Position numbers and translations under genes: made by a program. Positions 7,760 to 17,100 of a stretch of 38,243 nt of DNA are shown piece by piece. This stretch comes from Candidatus Gastranaerophilales bacterium (lineage in GTDB: Bacteria; Cyanobacteriota; Vampirovibrionia; Gastranaerophilales; Gastranaerophilaceae): assembly GCA_944322955.1 (NCBI GenBank), contig CALUQQ010000032.1, positions 1 to 38,243 on the forward strand, given 5' to 3'. The notes beneath the pieces were generated by a model. That model saw only the letters and a program-made list of their open reading frames with translations. It was not told the DNA's origin and ran no database searches. Positions within the stretch are counted from its first letter, which is position 1, and the number at the start of each line of letters is the position of its first letter.

Positions 7760-9022
7760 TTATTCAAAAGTTTTGAATGTAGATTCAATATTCTTTTCAA
7801 TTACTTTCTTAACTGCTTCCATTTCTGTTTGGAGAGCTTCTTGTTCAGTATCAAGCTGACGCAAACGCAATTCAAGCGTTCTGTCTTGTTCCTGAATTTG
7901 TTCTGTTTTTGCATTGATATCGGCAAGCGCTTTTTCGTAAACTTGCATATCATAGTTATACTGATTCATTGCATCATTATAAGCATCTTCATCAGTTATT
8001 GTTTCAGTGTTCAACGGAAGAACGGCCGTTGAATTTTCATATTTAATGCTGTACGGACGCCCATTTTCATCAAAATCAATAAATGCTTTTTCCTGACGTT
8101 CAATTTTTGTTTTAATATCTTCCGCATAGTATTGAGTCAAAGGATTTTGATTTTCAGTAGGTTTAGAAATATCAGGCACGCTGATTGCAGCATCTCTCAA
8201 ATCCTGTTCACAGGCAAAATAAGTTCTGCCCTGATATTCATAGGTATAAATTTCATCTTCCGGAGAAGTCGCAAAAGTAGAGTTTGGAAACTGTTTACAA
8301 ATTTCTTCATAAGCGGCTTTTAATTCCGGATCATCAGCGTTATAGGCTTGCAATTCGCAGTTGCCTACATAGGTCGGTTTTTCATAAGTTAAATGATATT
8401 CATTTGATTCAGCACCTGCAACAGGCGGGTTTGCAACGGCATTTTCCAAATCAGTTCTGGTTGTAAAATGCATTTCATCATTTGCGTCAGTATAAATAAA
8501 CAAATCACTCGGAGCCACTTCTGCCAAATCCGGATATTCCTGGCAAATTCGTTCATACATTTCTCTTTGATCGGTATTTAAAGCATCATAAGCCTCAACG
8601 GGCTGATTATCTACCGCATAGGTATTATTAACGTCATCATAAATCACATTTGCCATTTGACCTTGAACAGCATCTGTTCCGAGCATAACCTGCGGGTTAG
8701 GCCTGTTGTTTTGAACACCTGTGAATACATCGGAATAGTGATAATGAGTTACAAGATAATTATAATTCGGATCATCAGTTAATTCCGTCATGCTGGTAAT
8801 GACTTCGGAATATGAACCATCTTCGTAAGAATACTGCAAAGTAGTATAATCCTGTGTACTCGGAGCTGTCGGAACCTCCAGAGCCAAAAGTTCATTAAAT
8901 GTATTTGCACTCTGGTTAGCAAGCGCTGTACGTGCCTGGTTAACCTGTTGTCCTTCATATTCAACGTTTGTTTTTCTGGCTGTCAAGCCTAAATATCTGG
9001 CTTGTGATGCTGCCATACCCAT
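7760..9022 (-). CDS. Unrecognised 420-aa protein with helical ends and a duplicated central module
   Basis: The N-terminus (MGMAASQARYLGLTARKTNV, then a helical EYEGQQVNQARTALANQSA) and the C-terminus (residues 370-420, RTLELRLRQLDTEQEALQTE) are helical and coiled-coil-like; the middle is Asp/Glu/Tyr-rich and globular-looking. Residues 145-196 and 227-279 are an imperfect internal duplication sharing ...ERICQEYP / EEICKQFP..., IYT, a T-x-F core and DLENA / DLRDA. No signal peptide. Conserved helical termini around a variable middle are also the plan of flagellin-like and needle-like axial proteins, but homology to those is not shown. An AGGAGG site 7 bases before the ATG and a TTGACA promoter suggest high expression. 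Confidence 0.8.
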   Translation of the reverse strand: MGMAASQARYLGLTARKTNVEYEGQQVNQARTALANQSANTFNELLALEVPTAPSTQDYTTLQYSYEDGSYSEVITSMTELTDDPNYNYLVTHYHYSDVFTGVQNNRPNPQVMLGTDAVQGQMANVIYDDVNNTYAVDNQPVEAYDALNTDQREMYERICQEYPDLAEVAPSDLFIYTDANDEMHFTTRTDLENAVANPPVAGAESNEYHLTYEKPTYVGNCELQAYNADDPELKAAYEEICKQFPNSTFATSPEDEIYTYEYQGRTYFACEQDLRDAAISVPDISKPTENQNPLTQYYAEDIKTKIERQEKAFIDFDENGRPYSIKYENSTAVLPLNTETITDEDAYNDAMNQYNYDMQVYEKALADINAKTEQIQEQDRTLELRLRQLDTEQEALQTEMEAVKKVIEKNIESTFKTFE

Positions 9023-9057
9023 AGTTTGGCCTCCTATATCTACTTACTACATGTATA

Positions 9058-9085
9058 CTCATAATGATTATTTTGCAAATGTCAA
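9058..9085 (-). promoter_or_regulatory. Promoter of the 7760-9022 / 6930-7742 operon
   Basis: Minus strand: consensus TTGACA (9085-9080), 16-bp spacer, TATGAG (9063-9058). The ATG follows at 9022 with a strong AGGAGG. Confidence 0.5.
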
Positions 9086-9190
9086 TATAATCTATAAAAA
9101 TTATACGGCATATATTAATAGATATACAGCTTAAAACAGCAAAAATCATCCGTAAAGAGGAGATTTTTGCATAAAATTACATCAAACAAA

Positions 9191-9396
9191 TTACAACTTA
9201 TGAGGATAATCCTCTTTAAATTCCCAATTGTCATAAATTTCCAATAGCACCGTACAGAATTTACCGTCATCAATGCAGGCCTGCCTTGCATTATCTCTTG
9301 TTGAAAATTAGTAACTTCTCCCAAACAGTACCCCAAAAACCCGTACTACGAGCGCTTAAAAGGGTCGTCCTTCCCCGGCACTCTTGAATTTGTCAT
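9191..9396 (-). pseudogene. Internally deleted prepilin pseudogene
   Basis: The 3' part (9191 to about 9308) matches the 3' end of the intact pilin gene at 36339-36456 with a single visible mismatch in about 118 bases, beginning exactly at the stop codon. The 5' part keeps a good Shine-Dalgarno site, an ATG at 9396 and a stretch (about 9330-9370) homologous to the unusual leader of the intact gene (CGACCCTTTTAA followed by a CGGGTTTT word). Everything between, including the AFTLAE cleavage site and the helix, is deleted. From the ATG the frame ends at a TAG after 16 codons: the position matching the intact gene's G10 tract is CCGGGGAAGG and lies out of frame. It is a remnant, possibly a donor for recombination. 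Confidence 0.85.
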
Positions 9397-9455
9397 TTTT
9401 TCTCCTTTTTTATTCATTTTTTATTAAATTTTATCATTTTTTTATGTTTTTTGCA

Positions 9456-9496
9456 ATAAATAAAACGCACCCTATATATGGTGCGTTTTATTTATT
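9456..9496 (-). terminator. Intrinsic terminator of rpsA
   Basis: A long near-perfect hairpin: AATAAATAAAACGCACC (9456-9472), 7-base loop, GGTGCGTTTTATTTATT (9480-9496). On the minus strand the GC-rich core is followed by a T-rich arm; it begins within the rpsA stop codon. Confidence 0.85.
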
Positions 9497-10562
9497 CGTT
9501 ATCGGAAGGAGCTTCTTCTTTAGGCTCTTTAACCGTCAAAGCAATTCGCTTATCATTCGGGTTAAATTTCAAGATATATGTCTGAATTTTATCGCCTACA
9601 TTAAAGATTTTTTTTGTTTCATTCTGGAGTTCTTCAAGCTCAGAATGCGGCAAAAGCGCTTCGACACCGGAGAACACCTCTACAAAAGCGCCGAAATGCT
9701 TAATTCTTGTAATTGTACCCTCTACCTTGTCACCTTCTTTAATCTGTTTTTCGGCTTCCAGCCACGGATCAGGCTCGAGATTTTTCAAACTCAAAGAAAC
9801 TCTTTGTTTATCATGGTCAACTGCAATAACTTCAACGTCAATTTTGTCACCGACTTTTAAAATATCAGTCGGATGATCAATCCAGCGCCACGATAATTGT
9901 GAAAGCGGCAAAAGTCCATCGATTCCGCCCAGATCAATAAACGCTCCAAAATCCGTAATCCTTACGACATCACCTTTTACAATTTGACCGGGTTCAATTT
10001 GGGAAAATACGTTCTTTCTTGCCTCGACTGCGCTGTCATCATATACCTTTTTATTTGATAAAATAAAGTTATTTTGCTGATTATCCAAAGTCAAAATCTT
10101 TAATTCGATTTTACTTCCGACCTCCAAATCAGTTTCTTTAGCACGCAATTGAGATGACGGAACAAACCCCCTTACGCCGGAAATCTCAACAAGTACACCG
10201 CCTTTTACGACACTTACAATAGTACCGAGAATAGTTTCATCAGCAGCCTTTGCTTTTTCAAGCTCTTTCCAGGCATAAGCAAAATCGACTTTCTTTTTAG
10301 AAAGCAAAAATTTGCCGTCTTCATCTTCCTCTTTGATAATCAAAAATTCATATTCTTTGCCTTTTTCAAACTTTTCTTCAATATTTTCATCTTTATCAAC
10401 AGCCTCACGAGTCGGAACAACAGCAATAGTTTTGGCCCCGATATCGACCATAACCCCCTGACTGTCAAACCCGCAGACTATACCTTTAACTAAATCACCT
10501 TTTTGAAAATTGTAATCATACTTTTTCAATAATTCTTCAAAATCTAAATCCTTTGATACCAT
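9492..10562 (-). CDS. rpsA: 30S ribosomal protein S1 (four S1 domains)
   Basis: 356 residues with four S1/OB-fold repeats: about 20-90 (KGDLVKGIVCGFDSQGVMVDIG), 105-175 (GTIVSVVKGGVLVEISGVRGF), 190-262 (VKGDVVRITDFGAFIDLGGIDG) and 276-345 (VEGTITRIKHFGAFVEVFSG). S1 binds mRNA on the 30S platform to help initiation. Four domains is shorter than the six of E. coli S1 and close to the short forms of cyanobacteria and Gram-positives. GGGGT lies 5 bases before the ATG and the acidic tail ends EAPSDNE. It appears monocistronic with its own promoter and terminator. Confidence 0.92.
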   Translation of the reverse strand: MVSKDLDFEELLKKYDYNFQKGDLVKGIVCGFDSQGVMVDIGAKTIAVVPTREAVDKDENIEEKFEKGKEYEFLIIKEEDEDGKFLLSKKKVDFAYAWKELEKAKAADETILGTIVSVVKGGVLVEISGVRGFVPSSQLRAKETDLEVGSKIELKILTLDNQQNNFILSNKKVYDDSAVEARKNVFSQIEPGQIVKGDVVRITDFGAFIDLGGIDGLLPLSQLSWRWIDHPTDILKVGDKIDVEVIAVDHDKQRVSLSLKNLEPDPWLEAEKQIKEGDKVEGTITRIKHFGAFVEVFSGVEALLPHSELEELQNETKKIFNVGDKIQTYILKFNPNDKRIALTVKEPKEEAPSDNE

Positions 10563-10601
10563 TTTTACCCCGTATAAATAAAACTATTCAACTTATTAAT
10601 A

Positions 10602-10630
10602 ATTGTAACAAATTTTTGTCAAGCTGTAAA
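10602..10630 (-). promoter_or_regulatory. Promoter of rpsA
   Basis: Minus strand: TTTACA (10630-10625), 17-bp spacer, TACAAT (10607-10602). A TTGACA also lies within the spacer but has no well-placed -10. Confidence 0.55.
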
Positions 10631-10652
10631 GTTTTTTTAATATTGTTTAACA

Positions 10653-10919
10653 TTACTTCAAATATTTAGGGTCGCCAATAAACTGTTGAACATATTCAAC
10701 GTATTTATTCCCTATTTTTCTGAGTTTGGAAAGCTTGACAAAATTATCACCTAACGTATATTTAAAAATTGCGCCGTCACCGGTGCGCAAGTTATATCGC
10801 GCCAAAGGTACAACGGAATTTATCCTGTCGTCTGTTGTAATATGCATAAGCTTTGCATCGGATTTATTCAGACCTGCCATATTACGCATTGCTAAATTTA
10901 ATCTTTGTATTGCTGTCAT
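10653..10919 (-). CDS. Unrecognised small basic protein
   Basis: 88 residues, basic, without signal peptide or recognised motif (MTAIQRLNLAMRNMAGLNKS; then LRTGDGAIFKYTLGDNFVKL). AAGGAG lies 7 bases before the ATG, and codon use resembles its neighbours, so it is probably a real gene. It sits alone between the valS terminator and rpsA on the same strand. Confidence 0.65.
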   Translation of the reverse strand: MTAIQRLNLAMRNMAGLNKSDAKLMHITTDDRINSVVPLARYNLRTGDGAIFKYTLGDNFVKLSKLRKIGNKYVEYVQQFIGDPKYLK

Positions 10920-10977
10920 CTTATTTCTCCTTTTGTTTTTATTAAACCCGAAGAAATTATTTTTTGCTGTAAATAAT

Positions 10978-11007
10978 CAGTCCTCTTAACAAAACTTAAG
11001 AGGACTG
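10978..11007 (-). terminator. Intrinsic terminator of valS
   Basis: Perfect 12-bp stem CAGTCCTCTTAA (10978-10989) / TTAAGAGGACTG (10996-11007) with a 6-base loop, 11 bases after the valS stop; a moderately T-rich stretch follows on the minus strand. Confidence 0.75.
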
Positions 11008-11017
11008 TAAAAATATT

Positions 11018-13672
11018 CTATGATTCAAGAGAACTTATCAAGTCTTTAATGACATTTTCCTGAACAATAATTTCATCAATTCTTGATTTCGTCTGCTCGA
11101 TTAATTCTTTCGGAGCATTTGCAGCAAATTTTTCGTTATTCATTCTGCCGGAGAGTGAATTTTTTTCTGCAAGGAGTTTATCAAGTTTTTTCTTTTGACG
11201 TTTAATTTCTTCATTAAAATCAATAAGATTTTCCAACGGAATAATTATTTTAGAAGCCGAAACAACTGCTGTTGCGGATTTTTTCGGCACAAACTTGCTG
11301 TCATCCGCATAAGAAATTTTATCGACTTTTGCCAGCCGTTTGATATAAGCTTCAATAACTTCAAAAGTTGATTTTTCAGACTTTTCCGCCCTGATTTCAA
11401 TATCAAACTTCAATGATGAAGGGATATTAAAGCTCTGTCGGACATTTCTGAGAGATTTAATGGCTTCAAACACAAGCTCCATCTCCTCTGATTCTTTTTG
11501 GAATTCAAGTTTTCCATCATAAACAGGGAAATCCGCAAGCATAATTGCATTAAAGTGTTTATCCTGAGGGATAAGCTGCCAAACTTTTTCGGTAATATGC
11601 GGCATAATCGGATGAAGAAGTCTCAATGCCATATCAAGAATATATCTCAAAACTCTTTGAGTATTCAATTTCAAATCCGCATCCTGAAGCTGGATTTTAG
11701 CGATTTCGACATACCAGTCACAGTATTTATTCCAGAAGAAATCATATAGAATATGCGCATTTTCACCGATTCTATAATTTTTCATATTTTCGTTAAATTC
11801 TTTTGCCGTATTATTCAATTCATTTAAAATCCACTTATCGGCAATAGTTAATTTTGAAAAATCAATGTCATTGTTATCAACGCCTTCCAAATTCATCAAC
11901 ACAAATCTTGAGGCATTCCAGATTTTGTTGGCGAAATTTCTGCCGTATTCAAATCTTTCGTCGCTGATTTTAATATCCTGGCCGCCATATGTACAAAGAG
12001 ATGTCATAGTAAATCTCAAGGCGTCAGAGCCATATTTGTCAATAATAACAACAGGATCAATTGTATTGCCTTTAGATTTAGACATTTTCTGGCCTTTTTC
12101 GTCACGGATAAGTCCGTGAATGTAAACAGTTGAGAACGGCGCCTTTTTCGTAAACTCAAGCCCCATAGTAATCATTCTGGCAACCCAGAAGAAAATTATA
12201 TCAAACCCCGTAACAAGAACGCTTGTGGGATAGAATTTTTTAAAGTCTTCACTATCTGTATCCGGCCAGCCCATAGTAGAAAAAGGCCAAAGACCTGATG
12301 AAAACCAGGTATCCAAAACATCGCTGTCTTGAGTATAATGTTCAGGATCGGGATTTTCTTTTGCGACAACCATTTCGCCGGTTTCGTTATGATAATATGC
12401 CGGAATTTGATGCCCCCACCACAATTGACGGGAAATACACCAGTCACGGATATTTTCCATCCAGCCAAGATAATTTTTTTCCCAGCGTTCAGGAATAAAC
12501 TTAATTCTGCCGTCTTTAACCGCTGCAATAGCTTCTTTTGCAAGCGGTTCCATTTTTACAAACCACTGTTCTGATAAAAGCGGTTCAATAGTGGTATTAC
12601 AGCGCTGGCATTTACCGACATTATGCTCATGATCACGAGTTCTGAGTAAAAAATTGTTATAAGACAGCATGCCGATCATTTTTTCACGCGCTTCATATCG
12701 GTCAAGTCCGTGAAATTCAGGCGGAACTTCACCGCAAGCTTTCATTTTGCCTTCGCCGTCAATAACCCATATCGGCTTAAATCCGTGACGTTTTCCGACT
12801 TCAAAGTCATTAGGATCATGTGCAGGCGTAATTTTAACAGCGCCTGTCCCGAAATTTTTATCAACGTATTCATCCGCAATAATCGGAATTTCTCTGCCTG
12901 AAAGCGGAATTACGACTGTTTTTCCGATAAGTTCGGAATATTTATGATCACTTGGGTGAACAGCAATTGCCACATCACCGAACATTGTTTCAGGACGGGT
13001 TGTTGCAACAATTATGGCACCGGATTCACCTTTCAAAGGATAAGAAATTTCCCACAAATGCCCCTGCTCAGTTTCATATTCGGTTTCGACATCGGAAATC
13101 GCTGACTGGCAGCGAGGGCACCAATTTACAATATATGCGCCTTTATAGATTAAGCCTTTTTCAAAAAGTTTTACAAAAACCTCTTTTACGGCATCTGAAC
13201 AGCCTTTATCAAAGGTAAATCTTTCTCTTGAGCGGTCAAAAGATGCGCCGAGCCGCTTGCACTGGTCAAGAATGGCGGATTTATGCTTGTTTGCCCAAGT
13301 CCATGTTTCTTCAAGAAATTTTTTTCTACCCAAATCCTGACGTGTCAGACCTTTTTCACGGAGATTCTTTTCAACCACATTTTGGGTTGCAATACCGGCA
13401 TGATCAGTACCCGGAACCCATAAAGCTTCATAACCGCTCATTCTGTGATAACGAATTAAAATATCCTGCAAAGTTTCGTCTAATGCGTGACCCATATGCA
13501 GCACGCCGGTTACATTAGGCGGAGGAATTACTATGGAATAAGGCGGCTTTTTGCTTTTAGCATCAGCCTTAAACATTTCATTTTCTTCCCAGAACTTGTA
13601 TATTTCTTCTTCAGTTGTTTTCGCGTCATAAACTGTAGGTAAATCTTCTATTTTAACTTTTGTGTCTAACAT
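11018..13672 (-). CDS. valS: Valyl-tRNA synthetase
   Basis: Class I aminoacyl-tRNA synthetase that charges tRNA-Val, with a CP1 editing domain that clears mischarged threonine. 884 residues, the normal length. Motifs: PPPNVTGVLHMGHA with the HIGH-type HMGH at 59-62, the WVPGTDHAGIATQ signature, the zinc-type CQRC pair, the editing region (VATTRPETMFGD), KMSKS (GQKMSKSKGNT, near residue 527), an anticodon-binding helical domain and a C-terminal coiled-coil arm (KRQKKKLDKLLAEKNSL). AGAAGGA precedes the ATG. The 5' region is short (under 100 bases) and shows no T-box. Confidence 0.97.
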   Translation of the reverse strand: MLDTKVKIEDLPTVYDAKTTEEEIYKFWEENEMFKADAKSKKPPYSIVIPPPNVTGVLHMGHALDETLQDILIRYHRMSGYEALWVPGTDHAGIATQNVVEKNLREKGLTRQDLGRKKFLEETWTWANKHKSAILDQCKRLGASFDRSRERFTFDKGCSDAVKEVFVKLFEKGLIYKGAYIVNWCPRCQSAISDVETEYETEQGHLWEISYPLKGESGAIIVATTRPETMFGDVAIAVHPSDHKYSELIGKTVVIPLSGREIPIIADEYVDKNFGTGAVKITPAHDPNDFEVGKRHGFKPIWVIDGEGKMKACGEVPPEFHGLDRYEAREKMIGMLSYNNFLLRTRDHEHNVGKCQRCNTTIEPLLSEQWFVKMEPLAKEAIAAVKDGRIKFIPERWEKNYLGWMENIRDWCISRQLWWGHQIPAYYHNETGEMVVAKENPDPEHYTQDSDVLDTWFSSGLWPFSTMGWPDTDSEDFKKFYPTSVLVTGFDIIFFWVARMITMGLEFTKKAPFSTVYIHGLIRDEKGQKMSKSKGNTIDPVVIIDKYGSDALRFTMTSLCTYGGQDIKISDERFEYGRNFANKIWNASRFVLMNLEGVDNNDIDFSKLTIADKWILNELNNTAKEFNENMKNYRIGENAHILYDFFWNKYCDWYVEIAKIQLQDADLKLNTQRVLRYILDMALRLLHPIMPHITEKVWQLIPQDKHFNAIMLADFPVYDGKLEFQKESEEMELVFEAIKSLRNVRQSFNIPSSLKFDIEIRAEKSEKSTFEVIEAYIKRLAKVDKISYADDSKFVPKKSATAVVSASKIIIPLENLIDFNEEIKRQKKKLDKLLAEKNSLSGRMNNEKFAANAPKELIEQTKSRIDEIIVQENVIKDLISSLES

Positions 13673-13767
13673 GTTTAGTCCTTCTTATTTATATCCCGTA
13701 ATTTTAGGATATCACAAACATATAAAAATTTCTGCCGGATTAGTAAATCCGACTTCATTTTTACATA

Positions 13768-13797
13768 AAAAAGAGGCACAATATAATGCCTCTTTTT
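13768..13797 (-). terminator. Intrinsic terminator of the winged-helix gene
   Basis: AAAAAGAGGCA (13768-13778), 8-base loop, TGCCTCTTTTT (13787-13797); on the minus strand the stem is followed by a run of T. It lies 20 bases after the stop codon of the 68-residue gene. Confidence 0.85.
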
Positions 13798-13817
13798 GTT
13801 ATTAATCTTTTAGTTAA

Positions 13818-14024
13818 CTATTTAAGTCTAACGTTAACTGAAGTACCTTTTTTAGAAATTTCAACTTTGTCTTCTCTTGCTAACCAGCCAAGACCTAAGT
13901 CAGCGAAGTTTCCTTTAAGGTCTAATTCTTTTTTCATTTTAGCGAAAGATGATTCGCCGTTGTTGTTTAAATAATCATAGATTTGTCCTGCTGAAAATCC
14001 GATTTGTTCTTGTAATTGTTGCAT
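13818..14024 (-). CDS. Small winged-helix protein, DUF2582 family
   Basis: 68 residues. The pattern GQIYDYLNNNGESSFAKMKKELDL...LGLGWLAREDKVEI is that of the small winged helix-turn-helix family DUF2582, which is a single wHTH fold; GWLAREDK is the signature. Role is unknown in general, probably nucleic-acid or protein binding. GGAGGT sits 7 bases before the ATG, with a clear promoter and terminator, so it is a monocistronic, likely well-expressed gene. Confidence 0.8.
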   Translation of the reverse strand: MQQLQEQIGFSAGQIYDYLNNNGESSFAKMKKELDLKGNFADLGLGWLAREDKVEISKKGTSVNVRLK

Positions 14025-14068
14025 TTTTTACCTCCATTATTAACATGCTGTTTCTTATCTATACGATA

Positions 14069-14097
14069 ATAATAAAATAATTTATAATAAAATGCAA
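14069..14097 (-). promoter_or_regulatory. Promoter of the winged-helix gene
   Basis: Minus strand: TTGCAT (14097-14092), 17-bp spacer, TATTAT (14074-14069). Divergent from the helicase gene, whose likely extended -10 (TGATAAAAT) ends at 14141. Confidence 0.55.
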
Positions 14098-14162
14098 TAG
14101 TGTAACGGCATTAGTTTTTTGGAATAATTTTATGATAAAATACATTATAGGGGGTATTGATT

Positions 14163-17100
14163 TTGATAATTGAAGGTTCAATAAGTTCCGAAAAAACAAA
14201 TATGCTGATTTCAAAATACGCTGAACTTTTGAATTCCGGCGTCGATGCCTCAAAAATTCTTGTTCTTGTCCAAAATTCAACTTTAAAAAATAATTTTATA
14301 GAAAAAACCCTTGCAAAATTAACCCTAAACGCTGTTGAAAAATTGCAAGTTTATTCATTTTTCGGCATGGTTTATAACACGGTTTCGGACAACTGGGCTT
14401 TTTTGGAAAGCCGGAATAAATTTGACAATCCTGTTATTTTACCAAATCTTGCAGGCCTGGAAATTTCTCAATTTATATTAAAAGATATTTTAAAAGAAGT
14501 GCCTTTCAAAGGTTACAACTCAAAAAAATCACTGCTTAACCAACTTTTCAGACGCTATTCCTTAATAGTTTTGAACAATCTTTCCGATATGGAAATTGAA
14601 GAACGCTCAAAAATTTTGGGGGAAACATTTGCGGAGGATGCCAGAATCGCATTAAAAAAATTACTCTCCAAAACACTTGCTCTCAGAGATTTTGATTATC
14701 TTAGGCAAACTCTTGTTTTCAACTTTGTTTATAAAAATACAAACTATTTCAAAAATATTGAATACTTGATTATAGATGACGGTGATGAAATTACACCTGT
14801 GTGTTATGATTTTATAACCTATCTAAAACCTCAATTAAAAGACGTTTTTATAGCTTTTGACAAACTCGGTGCGAGCCGCAGCGGTTATTTAAGTGCCGAC
14901 AAAAACGCTGTCTGGGGATTCGAAGAATTATTTAATCAAAAAGCAATTCCTGTTCAGCCCGCAACCCCGCTTTATAATGATGCTGAAACTATTTTTGATA
15001 ATGTTGTAAATGACAAAACTCAAAAACTGAAACATTTTTCTGTTAAATCACCATCCAAACGCGCCAGTATGATTGATCTTGCAATCCAAAAAATTGAAGA
15101 ATTACAAAAATTAAACATTAAACCGTGCGAAATTTCAGTTATTACGCCGGTAATCGACGATATGCTTAAATTCTCGTTGAAAGAAAATTTAAAAACTGAC
15201 CTTATGTTTCTATCCGGCAGCGAAAAACTTATACAAAACCGACTTGTACAGGCTTGTTTGACCATTTTAAAACTCAATACGCCTTTGAAAGAAAAATTAA
15301 CCGAATTCGACATAAGAGTAATACTTTCAGAATTTTTGAACATTCCAATCAAATACTGCCGCGAAATTTTAAGAGGATTTGACAATGAAAAAATTCTTTC
15401 ATACCACGAATTTAATGATGAAATTTTTGACAAAAAATACAAAAAATTGTTAATTTTAATTGAAAAACTGTCAAAAAGCAACATAAAATTATCTGAACAG
15501 ATTTGCGAAATATACAACGACATAATAGAATTCACCACAATAAATCCTGATGAGATAAACAAATTCAATTTTTTCATCAAGCAATTAAGAGATTTTGAAA
15601 ATATATTCGGCGAAGATTTTGAAACCAGAAAAATTGACATAATAACCCAGATAGAAAATTCCGTAATTTCAGAAAACCCATATTCTGCGCTGGAGATAAA
15701 AGAGTCAGATCTTGTGATAGCAACTCCGCAAAAAATTATTGACAACCAAATCCGAACCAGATACCAAATTTGGCTGGACATTTCAAGTGATGAATGGATA
15801 AAAAGCGATACCGGCCCTTTATATAATGCATGGGTATTTCAAAAAGGCTGGGAAAAAGACACCTACACGATTGAAGACAATATAAATTTAAGCCGTGATA
15901 AAACCGCCAGAATTCTGCGTAAATTAACACTCTGTGCAAATGACGGCATTTTTGCATATTCAAGTCTTTTTGACGGAAACGGTGTTGAAAATTTCGGCGG
16001 CATAGAAAATTATATTAATTTTGAACAGGAAAGCACCGCCTCTGCGGACGTAAAACCGATTACTCCACGCCCCGATCAAGCACCCGTTCTGGATTATAAA
16101 TCAGGACAAATGGCAATATCTGCAGTCCCGGGAGCCGGAAAAACAACCATTTTGCTTGCATTAATCCTGAAACTTCTAGATAACGGCATAAATCCTGAAA
16201 ATATTTTTGTCTTAACATATATGGAATCAGCCGCAAGAAATTTCCGCGAAAGGATTAAAAATATCCGGCAAAATTCCGGACAATTACCGAATATCAGCAC
16301 AATTCACGGGCTGGCATTAAGAATATTAAAAGAAAACGGCAATTTTGAACGTCTGGGCTTGAATCCTGATTTTGAAATTTGCGATGACACACAGCGAACA
16401 AGGATTATACGAATTTTGTCCGAACAGCTTAAACTAAAAAAAATCGAAACGGACGAATTTGACCGCGCAGTATCGGTGTTTAAACTTTCAAAAGGAGTTT
16501 TGACGTCAAATTTGACCGACAACAAGGTTAAAAAATTCAGTGAATTTTTTAAGAATTATCAAGAAACGCTCAATGCCCAAAATCTTATTGATTACGATGA
16601 CATGCTTATATCTTCTGTTGAACTTTTGAGAAATAATCCTGACATTTTGGAACACTATCAAAACATCTGCCATTATATAATAGAAGACGAAGCACAGGAT
16701 TCATCAGGAATTCAGCAGGAATTAATCGGCCTTTTAAGCGGAAAACATAAAAATCTTATCCGCTGCGGGGACATTAATCAGGCAATTACAACAACTTTTT
16801 CAAACGCTGACGTTGAAGGATTCAGAAAATTTATAGCAGCAAGCACTGATATAAGCATGAACTGTTCACAAAGATGCACAAAAGATGTCTGGACTCTTGC
16901 GAATAATCTTGTGAAGTTTGCAGATAAAAAGCCCGAAACCCAAAATGCCTTTTACAAAATTTTTATGCAGCCTGTAGAAGGCAAAAATCCAGTACAAGAA
17001 AATGCAGTAACTGCAAGAATTTTTCCCGCCCCCCTTGAAGAAAAAAATTATATCCTGAAAAATATTAAAAACAGATTTAAATCTAACCCTAAGGCAACAG

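Noticed and set aside
9023..9190. RNA gene in the gap before the pilin remnant
   Set aside because: AT-rich with a promoter for the downstream minus-strand operon; no tRNA-like or compact structured sequence recognised.
9115..9336. 73-residue minus-strand frame as a separate gene
   Set aside because: It reads the pilin remnant in a wrong frame and continues into non-coding sequence; it is part of the pseudogene region.
12196..12543. 115-residue frame inside valS
   Set aside because: Shadow of the valS coding sequence in another frame.
13673..13767. T-box leader for valS
   Set aside because: The region upstream of valS is under 100 bases before the next terminator, with no T-box sequence or specifier structure; only a small 6-bp hairpin (13736-13751) was seen.
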